This document shows, in pieces, positions 36,591-45,371 of a stretch of DNA of 64,000 nt. A program made the position numbers and the translations under genes. Position 1 is the first letter of the stretch, and every line of letters begins with the position of its first letter. The notes below the pieces were generated by a model that did not search any database, was not told the origin of the DNA, and worked only from the letters and a program-made list of their open reading frames with translations. Origin of the DNA: Pseudarthrobacter phenanthrenivorans Sphe3 (GTDB taxonomy: Bacteria > Actinomycetota > Actinomycetes > Actinomycetales > Micrococcaceae); contig NC_015146.1 of NCBI RefSeq assembly GCF_000189535.1, positions 62,001 to 126,000 on the forward strand, read 5' to 3'.

Positions 36591-37002
36591 CATCGACAAT
36601 TCTGCTGGCTGTTTCGGGGTCGGAAGATTCTGTCAGCAGTTGCTCATTGAGGTCCTCCCGGAGGGCGCAGCGGGCGCAGATACCGCGTCGGTAGAACTCA
36701 CCTTCAACATTGCAGCGGGTGCAGTGAAAGTCATGGAGGATGCCGGCGCAGGGCGCGCAGCGTGGCCCTCCGCTGATGTCCGGTGGCCCGGGTAGAAGTC
36801 TGTGCTGGCCGCACTCCGGACAGGTCCCGTGGGTGCGGGTGGCGGCGGTGAAGCAGGGCCCGCAGATTCGGCCTTCGGGCCAGGTGGCGCGGGTTCGGCC
36901 GGCGGTTCGGCCGCAACGTGCGCACGTCGCGGTCCCGGTGGTGCGGGGCCGGCCGCGGCTGGTGCTGCGGGGGCTGAGGCCTTCGGGTTTGTCAGTGGTC
37001 AT
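36591..37002 (-). pseudogene. Zinc-ribbon integrase of module A, truncated by IS3
   Basis: The first 137 or so codons remain. A basic N-terminus is followed by several CxxC knuckles (CARCGR, CGPCF, CPECGQ, CAPCAG, CTRCN, CARC), the same array as at the N-terminus of the 512-residue protein at 39396-40934. The frame runs into IS3 copy 4 after SRIVDV, so the recombinase domain is missing. It starts inside the end of the XRE gene with an 11-bp overlap, as in module B. Confidence 0.75.
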
Positions 37003-37330
37003 CGTCGATGATGCGTGCCCGGCGGGGCCTGACGGTGCGGTTCAGGTCAACGACGTTGGGGGCGCTGGTTCCGGTTTTGCGGGCGCGGGCGTCGGCGGCT
37101 GTGACGGTGATGAGGTCCTCGGGTCCGCAGGAGAATATGTCGCAGATCGCGGCGATGACCTGCAGCGCGACGCGTTCGGGTTTCTGGTTGACGAGACGGT
37201 AGACCTGTGGCCGGGACAAGGTGATGCCGCGCTCGGCCAGCAGAGGGATGAGGTCGGTGGTGTTGTGCAGTCCCCGTGCTGCCATGAGCTCGGAAAGCCG
37301 CCACTTGTATTCGACTTCGCGCCTCACCAT
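36992..37330 (-). CDS. Small XRE/HTH protein of recombinase module A
   Basis: A 112-residue HTH_3-like DNA-binding protein. The HTH lies in the first 65 residues (RGITLSRPQVYRLVNQKPER, then VALQVIAAICDIFSC), with a basic tail. It is homologous along its length to 40924-41268. It overlaps the preceding integrase gene by 7 bp and the next gene by 11 bp. It probably acts as a DNA-binding partner or regulator of the two integrases; this is inferred from the conserved arrangement. Confidence 0.75.
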   Translation of the reverse strand: MVRREVEYKWRLSELMAARGLHNTTDLIPLLAERGITLSRPQVYRLVNQKPERVALQVIAAICDIFSCGPEDLITVTAADARARKTGTSAPNVVDLNRTVRPRRARIIDDDH

Positions 37331-38430
37331 TGACCCCTCATCTGCACGCCCAGGACTTCATCCATGGTGCGGTCCAGCGCCGCCCGGAGGGTCGCGTTGC
37401 GGAAGTCGTCGCTGACGAACTGGTAGATCCCGGTGGTGGAGGCGTGTTCGTGGCCCATCTGATGTTGCACGAATCTAGGATCCCATCCGTCCTCCAGCAG
37501 GTGCGTTGCGTAGGAGCGCCGGAGCGAGTGCAGGTCCAGGCCATCCATTGGCAGGCCTAGCTCGGCCAGGTAGCGCCGGAGCCGGCGCAGCAGGGTGGAC
37601 TCACAGATCAGGCCGCCGCGTTCGCTGGGGAACAGGTCCAGGGTGTCGAGCGTGCCTCGTCCGTTGGCGAGCCAGTCCTCGATGACACCGGCGGTCCAGT
37701 CGAAGACCGTCAGCACGCTGCGGGGTTTGTGCGGGGAGCCCTTGCGTGATTTGCCGAACCGGACCTTGCAGACGCCTGCCTTGCCGAACCTTCGTGCTTG
37801 GGGGTTGGTCGCAAAGTCGATGGTTTGCAGGTGCCTGAGTTCGTTGAATCTGAGCCCGTATGAGTAGGCGACTTTCAACATGACGGCGTCCCGGTAGGCC
37901 GCCTGCCAGCCTTTCTTGCCTGAGGCGGCGATGACTTCGACCTGGTCGTCCGCGTGATCGAAGAGCATCTGCAGTTCCGTCTTGGTGAAGGGCCGCTTGG
38001 AGGGGCGTCCCTCGTACTCCTGTGTGTGGGAGGCGGTGTTCCAGTCAAAGAAGACCTGGGACGGGTGCGTTCCGAAACGCTGTTCGCAGACCCGGTCCCA
38101 GCCGTAGTCGGGGTTCGACACGTATGACGTGAACCGGCGGAGCGTGGACTGGTAACCGCGGACGGTGGAGTGCTTCAGCCGGTGGATCGAGCGGAGGTCA
38201 CCGAAATACTCCTCGACATGCTCCGGTGCCCAGTTCCACGGGAACTCGTTCACGTGGTTGACGAACCGGCGGACGCACTCGATGCCCTTGTCGATCGTGT
38301 CGAACTGGAGGTTCCTAGAGAGCTGCTGGTTGCGCCACCCGGTCAGCATGTCCTCAAGCGTCTGTTCCTCGGGATGCAGCAGCTGAACAGCGCTCAGCTG
38401 CAGCACACGCCCGGACGCGTCGACCGCCAT
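37324..38430 (-). CDS. Tyrosine recombinase of module A
   Basis: A 368-residue phage-integrase-family protein. An N-terminal SAM-like core-binding domain (about residues 25-110) precedes the catalytic domain. Catalytic residues are visible: Arg in YSYGLRFNELRHL, His-x-x-Arg in LDLHSLRRSYATHLLE, His in QMGHEHASTTGIY and Tyr in the same GIYQF stretch. It is paralogous to 41265-42398 (same motifs FGKxxKGSPxKxRSVLT and ERGGLI/DRGGLV). All catalytic positions are kept, so it may be active even though module A has lost its third gene. Confidence 0.85.
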   Translation of the reverse strand: MAVDASGRVLQLSAVQLLHPEEQTLEDMLTGWRNQQLSRNLQFDTIDKGIECVRRFVNHVNEFPWNWAPEHVEEYFGDLRSIHRLKHSTVRGYQSTLRRFTSYVSNPDYGWDRVCEQRFGTHPSQVFFDWNTASHTQEYEGRPSKRPFTKTELQMLFDHADDQVEVIAASGKKGWQAAYRDAVMLKVAYSYGLRFNELRHLQTIDFATNPQARRFGKAGVCKVRFGKSRKGSPHKPRSVLTVFDWTAGVIEDWLANGRGTLDTLDLFPSERGGLICESTLLRRLRRYLAELGLPMDGLDLHSLRRSYATHLLEDGWDPRFVQHQMGHEHASTTGIYQFVSDDFRNATLRAALDRTMDEVLGVQMRGQW

Positions 38431-38830
38431 TTTCGCCCCACAGTTCCGTCAAAGTTTGTGCTCAGATCCTGAATCAATGATTCATCAAATGCATCACCAG
38501 CACAAAACCGCAGGTCAGGCGCTCGTATTGGCCGCTTCGGGGCTGCGTGCTGCAGCCGTCAGGAGCGCTTGGGCCGCGACACATCAAAGCCGTCAGTCCG
38601 CAAATTCCGCGCAATCTCAAGGAAGTTAGAGAACTCCTTGCGGACCTGGGGGATCGAGACGATTGATTCATCTGATGCAATACGCAGGGTACAACTGGGT
38701 AAGCGGGTTATCAGTTTGGGGCTTATTCTCTGTCCCCCGGCGGAGTCCAAGGTGTTGTTGATAACTGCTTGAGGTCACTGCCAAAGCGTCAGACCAAGTG
38801 GGCGAAGGGTCACGCCCAGACCAGGGGCTG
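38431..38830. other. Non-coding region upstream of module A with repeats
   Basis: No convincing gene. GAATCAATGATTC at 38471-38483 is an inverted repeat. A 17-bp sequence (TGATTCATCAAATGCAT, 38478-38494) recurs with two mismatches at 38664-38680. These could be recombinase binding or crossover sites, or operators for the XRE protein. Small open frames here show no recognisable protein. Confidence 0.45.
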
Positions 38831-39340
38831 CTATTTGCTTTTGAAGCTGAGCGTGTCCGCTCCGGCGGTCCAAGTCAGGGTGTCCTGGACGAACGCCATT
38901 TCGATGGGCCGGCTTAGGAATTGCATGACCCATTGCTCCTGCGCAGAAGACTCGCCGGCGCAGCCCATCGCCCCGACTGCGGGTTTGTCGAGTGTGAGGG
39001 TGTTCCCGTTGATCACCGCCGGAGCGCTGATCGGATTGCACGGGGTTTTCGCCCCGAACTGGAGCTCTCCGTTGACGGAATAAAGTTCCACTCTCAGCCC
39101 GCCTGCCGCAGCCCACGGCAGGTCGACGCCGTTGGATGTCGCCGAAATGCTGACGTATTGCGAACATGCGGCGGTCGGCAGGAATGACGCGCATGTCGCC
39201 GCGGGAGGCGTGGAAACGGTCGGGGAAGGCGTGCTGACGTCCGTCGCCGCTTGGTCGATGGTGCCTGACGCGCACGAAGTCATGAGCAGGCTGAGAGATA
39301 GCAGACAAAAACTGTTTCGCCATAATCGTGAATGCTTCAT
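38831..39340 (-). CDS. META-domain (HslJ-like) lipoprotein
   Basis: A 169-residue secreted lipoprotein. A basic start, a hydrophobic segment and a lipobox LLMTSC place Cys near residue 23 as the lipidated residue. After a Ser/Thr/Pro linker the mature domain has NTLTLDKPAVGAMGCAGE and a final DTLTWTAGADTLSFKS, the META/DUF306 pattern. HslJ-type proteins are linked to stress or novobiocin resistance; the role here is unknown. It lies between the two recombinase modules on the same strand and may be cargo. Confidence 0.65.
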   Translation of the reverse strand: MKHSRLWRNSFCLLSLSLLMTSCASGTIDQAATDVSTPSPTVSTPPAATCASFLPTAACSQYVSISATSNGVDLPWAAAGGLRVELYSVNGELQFGAKTPCNPISAPAVINGNTLTLDKPAVGAMGCAGESSAQEQWVMQFLSRPIEMAFVQDTLTWTAGADTLSFKSK

Positions 39341-39395
39341 CGATTCCCCCTGAAGATGGAAGCTGGTCGGAGCCTATACGCGGGCGCGGGCTTTG

Positions 39396-40934
39396 TCACT
39401 GGGTTTCTTCCGCCGGTTGGTCGCGGCTGCGTTCTCGGGTGAAGTGGGGGTTCTTGCCAACGACGTAGCTTGCCATGGGTGCGCTGGTGGCTCCCGCGTG
39501 GCGGGACAGAGTCTGCTTGCTGTATCCGAGCATGCGTGCGAGTGAGGTCGCGTCGATTTCTTTGACCAGGCTCTGCAGGGTGGCGTTGCGGATGCCCTGG
39601 ATGTTGACGCCCATCCCGCGAAGCTTTAGCAGGTGGGTGTTGGGGGAGCGGGGGGATCCTGCGCGGACGCCCGGGAAGAGCCAGCGCGTGTCGCGGTTGA
39701 CTGTCTGCTGGCCGCCGCGGTTCTGGAGGTGGGCCCAGAACATGGGTGCCAGCAGCTCGGGGATGGGCGCTGGGTACCGGCCGAGATTGAGAAACATGCC
39801 CTTGACGGTCACTTCGACGTCGTCGATGGTGAGCATGGCAATTCTGCCGATGGGGATGCCATAGAGCAGGAAGATCAGCCCCGCGATGCGGATCGAGACG
39901 GCGACGTTGTCGGCCTCGATGAGCTTGCGGACGAGGTCCAGGCGTTCCTGTTGGCTGAGGACAGGTGTTGTTCTGGCCAACCGCGCAGCGACCTGGATGT
40001 CCTTCCCTGGCGTTTCCCGCTTGAGGTATTGGATGAAGTTCCGGATATGTCGCCGGGTCGAGGTGCCCTCGGAGAGGTATTCGTCGAGATGCATCTGGCG
40101 GATGGAAGATGCTGTCCTGCCGTGCTCGTCGTGGAGCCAACGGAGGAACTTTCCCGCCTCGGTGATCTCCTGTTTCGCCGAGCGCACGGCGTAGTTCATG
40201 TTCTTCGTCGCGGACGATTCCGCCCGAAGCCTTTTGAGGTGATGCCAGCGCGCAAAACGCTCGATGGGTGCGTGGATTTCCGGTGTAGTGGAGAGCTGGT
40301 CGAGGCGTTCTTCCAGCCACTGTTCAAACATGGCCAGCTGACGGTCTTCCTGGGCGGGAAGGATCCGGTTGTGGGTGAGGATTGCCCGGAGGTGCTCGAC
40401 CGCCGGCGTCTTCGGAAGCTCGTCGAAGGCCTGGTGGGAGAGTTCGATCTCTCGGTCGCCGATTCGCTTGAGCAGTGACGCGGATCGACCGCCGTGGCCG
40501 CGCAGCCAGGTGTAGATGCTCTCGGGCCGGGTGGAGTCGGTCAATATCTTGATCAGGCGTTTTAGCCGCAGGTCGGGCGGGTCATTTGGCCTGAGGAGCT
40601 CGGTCAGATCGGTGGTGAGTACGCAGGAGATGCAATGCCCGCCGCGGAAGCGCTCAGCCTCGCGGCCGCAGTTGTCACAGGTGAGGTTCGTCGTGATGCC
40701 GGCGCACTCCCGGCAGATGTCCTCGCCTGTATCGGTCCGGCCGGGGAGCATTCTGTCGGCGCCGCAGAGCGGGCATCGGCCGTATCGGTGGGTTGCGTTC
40801 GTGAAGCAGATGCCGCAGATGCGTCCGTCTGGCCAACGGACCCGGATTTTTCCGGTGGTCTTTCCGCAGCGGTCGCAGCCCTCGCTCGTCCTGTTGGAGC
40901 GGGGACGGCCACGCGGCTTGAACTCACTGCTCAT
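39396..40934 (-). CDS. Zinc-ribbon integrase-like protein of module B
   Basis: A 512-residue protein. Residues 1-130 carry a row of CxxC zinc knuckles (CDRCGK, CGICF, CPLCGADR, CRECAG, CDNCGRE, CISC). The middle is helical. The C-terminal 170 residues resemble a tyrosine recombinase catalytic domain with Arg in YGIPIGRIAMLT, a second Arg in GIRNATLQSLV and a His in LSRHAG, but the HxxR and Tyr motifs are not canonical. The frame is open upstream; the ATG at 40934 gives the same start as the truncated homolog in module A. It may be a structural or degenerate partner of the active integrase. Confidence 0.7.
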   Translation of the reverse strand: MSSEFKPRGRPRSNRTSEGCDRCGKTTGKIRVRWPDGRICGICFTNATHRYGRCPLCGADRMLPGRTDTGEDICRECAGITTNLTCDNCGREAERFRGGHCISCVLTTDLTELLRPNDPPDLRLKRLIKILTDSTRPESIYTWLRGHGGRSASLLKRIGDREIELSHQAFDELPKTPAVEHLRAILTHNRILPAQEDRQLAMFEQWLEERLDQLSTTPEIHAPIERFARWHHLKRLRAESSATKNMNYAVRSAKQEITEAGKFLRWLHDEHGRTASSIRQMHLDEYLSEGTSTRRHIRNFIQYLKRETPGKDIQVAARLARTTPVLSQQERLDLVRKLIEADNVAVSIRIAGLIFLLYGIPIGRIAMLTIDDVEVTVKGMFLNLGRYPAPIPELLAPMFWAHLQNRGGQQTVNRDTRWLFPGVRAGSPRSPNTHLLKLRGMGVNIQGIRNATLQSLVKEIDATSLARMLGYSKQTLSRHAGATSAPMASYVVGKNPHFTRERSRDQPAEETQ

Positions 40935-41268
40935 GGGGGCGGGTAATGCGCGCCCGAACCGGCCGGTAGGCGGCCAGAAGGGGGACATCCGTGCCGTCGC
41001 CGACCGCGGTTCGACGGCGCTGAGTGCGGGCGTCCGTTGCGGTGTAGGTGAGGATTTCGTTGGCTTCGACCTTGAAAATGTCGCAGAGCGCAGCCAGGAC
41101 CTGGAACGAGATCCGATCCGGGTTCTGGCCGACGAGCCGGTAGATCTGCGACTCGGAGAGCGTAATGCCGCGCTCCCGAAGCGGAGCAACAAGATCACGG
41201 CTGTTTCGCATCCCGGCGCGTGCCATCAGCTCCTTGACGCGAAACTGGTAGTCGATCTGACGGTTCAT
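40924..41268 (-). CDS. Small XRE/HTH protein of recombinase module B
   Basis: A 114-residue homolog of 36992-37330. The HTH is in RGITLSESQIYRLVGQNPDR followed by ISFQVLAALCDIFKV; the tail is basic. It overlaps the integrase gene by 4 bp and the zinc-ribbon gene by 11 bp, so the three proteins are probably translationally coupled and made in fixed ratio. Confidence 0.75.
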   Translation of the reverse strand: MNRQIDYQFRVKELMARAGMRNSRDLVAPLRERGITLSESQIYRLVGQNPDRISFQVLAALCDIFKVEANEILTYTATDARTQRRRTAVGDGTDVPLLAAYRPVRARITRPHEQ

Positions 41269-42398
41269 CGTGGTGTCTTTCCGGAAGGCGTTGTGGGTTT
41301 GGTCAGCACCCTGCTGTTGCTGGCCAGCAGGGTGCTGTTGAGAACGCGTTCGAGTTCGCGTGCGGCATAGTCGGGGGAGGGCAGGGTGTAGATCGTGGTC
41401 GTCGATGTGTGCTCGTGGCCAACCTGCATTGAGATGAACTTGGTGTCATATCCGTGCTCGGTCTGCATATGCGTGACATAGGACCGGCGCAGGGAGTGAA
41501 GATCAAGCCCCGGCGGAAAGCCGAGTTCATCAAGGAACCCGCGCATCCGAGCCCGGAGGTTCTTTTCCGGAACCAGGCCGCCACGGTCAGTCGGGAAGAG
41601 GTCGCCGACAGGCTGCCCATACCGGGGAAGACCGCGCCTGACCCAGTCATCAACCGCCTCGGCCGCCCAGTCCAGAAGGGTCAGGACGGACCGCTGTTTC
41701 TTGGGGGAGCCCTTCTGCGGCTTCCCGAACCGGACGCGCAGAATGCCGTAGTCACCAAAGTACGGGGCCTTAACATTGCGGGAAAAATCCACGAGGCTGA
41801 GGTGACGAAGCTCGTCGCGCCGAAGGCCCCAGCCGTAGGCGGTCTTGAAGGCCACGGCGTCACGCCAGGCGGCAAGAGCGCCCTTGCGCCCCGAATTAAT
41901 GATCCGTTCGACCTCCAGGTCGGCCAGGTCGAAGAATGCCTGCAGCTCCTCGAGAGTGAAGGCACGCTTCTCTGGACCCATATCGGCATCCTGGACGTGC
42001 CGGGCCTTGTTGAACTCGGTGATCACCTGGGAAAAGGTGGTCCCGAAGAGCCGCCCGCAGTTCTCGTTCCACGGGTATTCAGGGTTGGTCGCATACTCGC
42101 AAAACAGCTTGATGTCCGTCTGGTACGCCCGGACGGTGGAAAGGGCAAGGTTCTCAACACCGCGCAGATGGGCGAACAGCTCATCCGCGTCGACCGGGCC
42201 CCATTCCCACGGATACTTGCCCGAGAAGTCCGACAGGCGCATCACCGAGGCGACCCGGCGCTTGGTCGTCTGCAGGGTGAAGTTCTGCGCCAAGTGGGAT
42301 CTCTTCCACCCGGTGAGCACCTCGCTCAGGAACGCGTCACGATCCGGCTCCCGATTCGGCAGCGGCAAGAACGCGAGACCGCCGAACTTATCACCCAA
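41265..42398 (-). CDS. Tyrosine recombinase of module B
   Basis: A 377-residue integrase if started at the TTG at 42398, which has GGAGG four bases upstream and gives a length close to the 368-residue paralog of module A; the frame is open further upstream to 42551. Catalytic motifs are Arg in GWGLRRDELRHLS, His-x-x-Arg in LDLHSLRRSYVTHM, His in QVGHEHTSTT and Tyr in TIYTLPS. It is the first gene of the three-gene module 42398-39396. Confidence 0.85.
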   Translation of the reverse strand: MGDKFGGLAFLPLPNREPDRDAFLSEVLTGWKRSHLAQNFTLQTTKRRVASVMRLSDFSGKYPWEWGPVDADELFAHLRGVENLALSTVRAYQTDIKLFCEYATNPEYPWNENCGRLFGTTFSQVITEFNKARHVQDADMGPEKRAFTLEELQAFFDLADLEVERIINSGRKGALAAWRDAVAFKTAYGWGLRRDELRHLSLVDFSRNVKAPYFGDYGILRVRFGKPQKGSPKKQRSVLTLLDWAAEAVDDWVRRGLPRYGQPVGDLFPTDRGGLVPEKNLRARMRGFLDELGFPPGLDLHSLRRSYVTHMQTEHGYDTKFISMQVGHEHTSTTTIYTLPSPDYAARELERVLNSTLLASNSRVLTKPTTPSGKTPR

Positions 42399-42891
42399 GA
42401 AGCCTCCAATGCCGACTGCAAGTTTTGCAGTCAGAATGCAAAAAATGCAAACTGCGAGCCCAGGATGCCTGATACGACGCCAATTTGTGGACATGCAGCG
42501 CAGCACGTCCGGGCTCACCTGAACGGATCCCTGCCGTGACCAGACAAACAAACCGGCCGCTCACAGCCGTTATCTAGGCCTAAACAAGCCGTTATCGAGA
42601 GTGGACGTATTCGCAGAAATTGCGAACAACCTTTTTACTACTTTACATAATATCCATTATCGGCCTTTAAGCCTCAGGGTATGCAGGTGCCGTGCGGACT
42701 CCGCGTGTAGCAATTCGCCCGTCACCTCCGGGTCCGAGTCGGGACATGACAAAATAGCTAGTCCCAGCGCCTCAGCGGTCGGCGGCTCGAGGACTGACGG
42801 CTCCCACCGACGGTTTACAAGATATTTCCGGGGTCGTTCCCGGATGCTGGGGTCGAAGGAAGTTCACGATCCCCTCGGACTGGAGGCGGAG
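42399..42891. other. Region upstream of module B with palindromes and direct repeats
   Basis: No gene assigned. Features are a perfect inverted repeat ACTGCAAGTTTTGCAGT (42415-42431), the repeated word ATGCA (42436-42440 and 42445-42449), two copies of GCCGTTATC (42566-42574 and 42588-42596) and a perfect inverted repeat TTCGCA...TGCGAA (42610-42626). The AT-rich stretch at 42626-42665 may be the end of the element or a promoter. Confidence 0.5.
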
Positions 42892-43506
42892 ATGAGTGCA
42901 GGCGTACTGCGTCTCGTTCGTCCCCTTTTGGTGGCGGGGACGGTGTGGTTGTTCGCGGCGGGTGCGCATGTGCTCGGTGGCGGTACGCTCCCGGCGGCGG
43001 AAATTTCGGTGGCGCTGTTCGCGCTGGTTCTGGCAGCCGTGACGTTGGTCTTGGGGCGTCAGTGGTCCTTGGGGAGGATTGCGGGCGTCGTTGGAGTCGG
43101 GCAGGTGCTGCTTCACGAGGCGTTCAGCTTCCTTTCCCGCCAAACATCCTGCGGGACCTCGCCGCACGGCGGCGGGCATCATGCCGTGCAGGCGGGCGCG
43201 TGTCTGGCCCAGGCGCCAGAACCTCTCCTGCACGCGGACACAGGACTCTCCATGTCGCTGGCGCACCTTCTGGCTGCGGCCGCGACTGCGATCATGTTGA
43301 GCAGAGCGGAAGCAGCGCTGTGGCGGGTCGCTGCCTGGCTGCTTCATCCCCTGACACGAACCCTTCAGCCTGTCACCGTACTTCTCACCGAAGCGCCCTG
43401 TGCTGGATCCGGCACACGCCCTGTACCCACGTCCTGGCGGAACCTCCGCGTCGACGGGATCCGTGGACCGCCGAGATGCGTGGTTCCCTTTGGCTGGCCT
43501 GTCTGA
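42892..43506 (+). CDS. Membrane protein of the copper island, unknown function (paralog 1)
   Basis: A 204-residue protein with about four hydrophobic segments, a His-rich loop (SPHGGGHHAVQAG) and a basic C-terminal tail. The ATG at 42892 follows GGAGG. It shares the layout and several motifs (GAHVLGGGTLP; GQVLLHEAFS; SRAEAALWRVAAWL) with 53910-54524 (GAHLFGGGRLP; GQVLLHSLFS; AKGEAALWALAAWL). Each paralog lies upstream of a copper-binding secreted protein (YcnI here, CopC there). A role in copper handling is inferred from context only. Confidence 0.7.
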   Translation: MSAGVLRLVRPLLVAGTVWLFAAGAHVLGGGTLPAAEISVALFALVLAAVTLVLGRQWSLGRIAGVVGVGQVLLHEAFSFLSRQTSCGTSPHGGGHHAVQAGACLAQAPEPLLHADTGLSMSLAHLLAAAATAIMLSRAEAALWRVAAWLLHPLTRTLQPVTVLLTEAPCAGSGTRPVPTSWRNLRVDGIRGPPRCVVPFGWPV

Positions 43507-43603
43507 GTGCTTTGTGGTTGGAGGGAACACGGCTCCCGTCAATTACACATTTCGCTGCCCGGCATCACTTCCGATCCGGGCGGCAGCCAGCAAAGGATTT
43601 CCC

Positions 43604-44337
43604 ATGAGTACCAAAAATCTGCATTCGCTTAAACTAGTTGCCGTTGGGGCAGCTACGGCGGCTCTCATGACGTTCGGCCTCGGCGCGGCGTCCGCCCATG
43701 TTTCGGTGACTCCGGACGCCACTGACGAAGGCGGAACCACACAGGTGACGTTCAGGGTTCCCAGTGAGTCGAAGACGGCTACCACCACCAAAATCAAGGT
43801 GGACCTGCCCACCGCTACCCCGTTCACGTCAGTCCGGGTCAAGCCTGTCCCTGGCTGGACCGCTGAGCTTGTCAGAGGGGCGCTGCCGCAACCGGTAACC
43901 GTGGACGGCGCCACCATTACCGAGGCGCCGTTGTCCGTGACCTGGACCGCCAACGATGCGCAGAGCCAGTTGTCGGCTGACCAGTACCAGATGTTCTCGT
44001 TGTCCGTGGAAGGCTTCCGAAGTCCGGTACTACCGTGGCGCTGCCTGTAGCGCAGTCCTACTCTGACGGCACCGTCAGGAACTGGGATGACCCGGTGGTT
44101 GAGGGCCAGGCCGAGCCGCAGGACCCCGCCCCGTCCTTTGTGACTACTGCTGCTGCGGCAGGCCCGGACGGCCATGGGTCCACTACGGCGGCGCAGACGG
44201 CCGCAGTGCCGGCTGCCTCGGTGAGTACCGACGCGCCCGCCTCAATACTGACTTGGGTAGCTTTGACCGCAGGGCTGCTCGGGCTGGCCGCAGGAGTTGC
44301 TGCACTGTTCCGCGCCGGCAGGACCAGGAAGAGCTGA
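43604..44337 (+). pseudogene. YcnI/DUF1775 copper-binding protein, frameshifted
   Basis: A signal peptide is followed by mature AHVSVTPDATDEGG, whose N-terminal His is the copper ligand of the YcnI family. The domain continues to QYQMFSLSV. Near 44010 a single-base shift moves the reading to another frame, which continues RLPKSGTTVALPVAQSYSDG and WDDPVVEGQAEPQ, then a Pro/Ala linker and a C-terminal membrane helix (ILTWVALTAGLLGLAAGVAA). As written, the first frame stops at 44050 without the anchor. It may be a recent mutation or a sequencing error. Confidence 0.8.
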
Positions 44338-44531
44338 GCCCACCGCCTGGTGTCGCTGCCGCAATAAGCCCGGCGGCACCGGGTGGCGTTCTTTCCCGGC
44401 CGGGAACGCGAGTTTCCCTTCGGAACGCCCAGCCAACAGCGCCTGAACAGGCAAACGGGGCTTCAAGAGTTAAAAAGCGGGTGCCCGGTTTCCCACCGCA
44501 AGGTCTCCAATCGCATGCGGCCGCGGGCATG

Positions 44532-44582
44532 CTGAAGGCCGGTGATTCAGTGCCCCCAAGGCATTGGATCACCGGCCTTCAG
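44532..44582. terminator. Bidirectional terminator between ycnI and the NlpC/P60 gene
   Basis: Perfect 15-bp arms (CTGAAGGCCGGTGAT and its inverse) around a 21-base loop, placed between two convergent genes. Confidence 0.75.
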
Positions 44583-44589
44583 TGGTTTG

Positions 44590-45357
44590 TTAGCCTGCGC
44601 GTACGAACGAGACAGCACCCTTTGAGGTCATCCACGTCAGGGGGTGGACGGCGGTTTCGTTCTTGCCGTTGAGGCCGGAGCTGAGCACCTGGCCGTTGCC
44701 GACGTAGATTCCCACGTGCCCGGGTTGGACCACCATGTCACCGGGCTGGGGCTCACTGACCACGGTGCCGTAGTTCATGAACTGCATCGGGCCGAGGTCC
44801 CCAACTCGGATTCCGGCGGCGTTCAGGGCGTTCTCGACCAGTCGCGTGCAGTCCTGGATCATGCCGATCTGCGCGTAGGCGGAAGACACCATCGTGGCGT
44901 TGATTGCGCCTGCTGCCGGAGCGGCAGCCGGAGCTGCAGCAGCGGGGGTAACCGTCACCTGCGCCTTGGCCGGCGCGGCTGCCTTCGCTGCCGCAGGGGC
45001 GGTTGTGGCGGGGACCGCGACGACTGGCTTCGGTGCTTCCACGACCGGCGCCGGCGTGGTTTCCACGACAGGACGCTCATAAGAGATCTGGACGGTGGCA
45101 TCGGCGCTGAGCGGTGCCTGTGCCTGGCTGACAACTTCGAGGGTCGAGGCTGGCTCCGCGTCGCGCTGGACCGGGGCGTCTGCGGCCTGGGCGGCGGCAA
45201 TGCCGCTGGTCAGCACGAGACCCGAGGCGGCCGCGATGACAGCGGCCTTGCGGCTTACACCGCCGGCGTTGTCCGCCACGGATTTGGACAGCGCGGCAAG
45301 GGCGCTGGTTTGGACGGGGACCGCGCGGCGGCGGCCGTGAGCTTTGCGCATGGGCAT
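44590..45357 (-). CDS. Secreted NlpC/P60-family peptidoglycan hydrolase
   Basis: A 255-residue protein with a basic N-terminus and a hydrophobic signal segment (AAVIAAASGLVLTSGIAAA), a Pro/Ala/Val-rich linker, and a C-terminal NlpC/P60-like cysteine peptidase domain. The catalytic Cys is in IQDCTRLVENAL and the His in QPGHVGIYVGNG. Enzymes of this family cut the peptidoglycan stem peptide. The mRNA leader is a c-di-AMP riboswitch, the standard control of such genes in actinobacteria. It is an unusual gene to find on a mobile replicon. Confidence 0.85.
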   Translation of the reverse strand: MPMRKAHGRRRAVPVQTSALAALSKSVADNAGGVSRKAAVIAAASGLVLTSGIAAAQAADAPVQRDAEPASTLEVVSQAQAPLSADATVQISYERPVVETTPAPVVEAPKPVVAVPATTAPAAAKAAAPAKAQVTVTPAAAAPAAAPAAGAINATMVSSAYAQIGMIQDCTRLVENALNAAGIRVGDLGPMQFMNYGTVVSEPQPGDMVVQPGHVGIYVGNGQVLSSGLNGKNETAVHPLTWMTSKGAVSFVRAG

Positions 45358-45371
45358 GAAAGGGCCTCTCC

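Noticed and set aside
38474..38750. Small minus-strand open frames upstream of module A integrase
   Set aside because: No ribosome-binding site, domain or homolog was recognised; the repeats in this interval make a non-coding site more likely.
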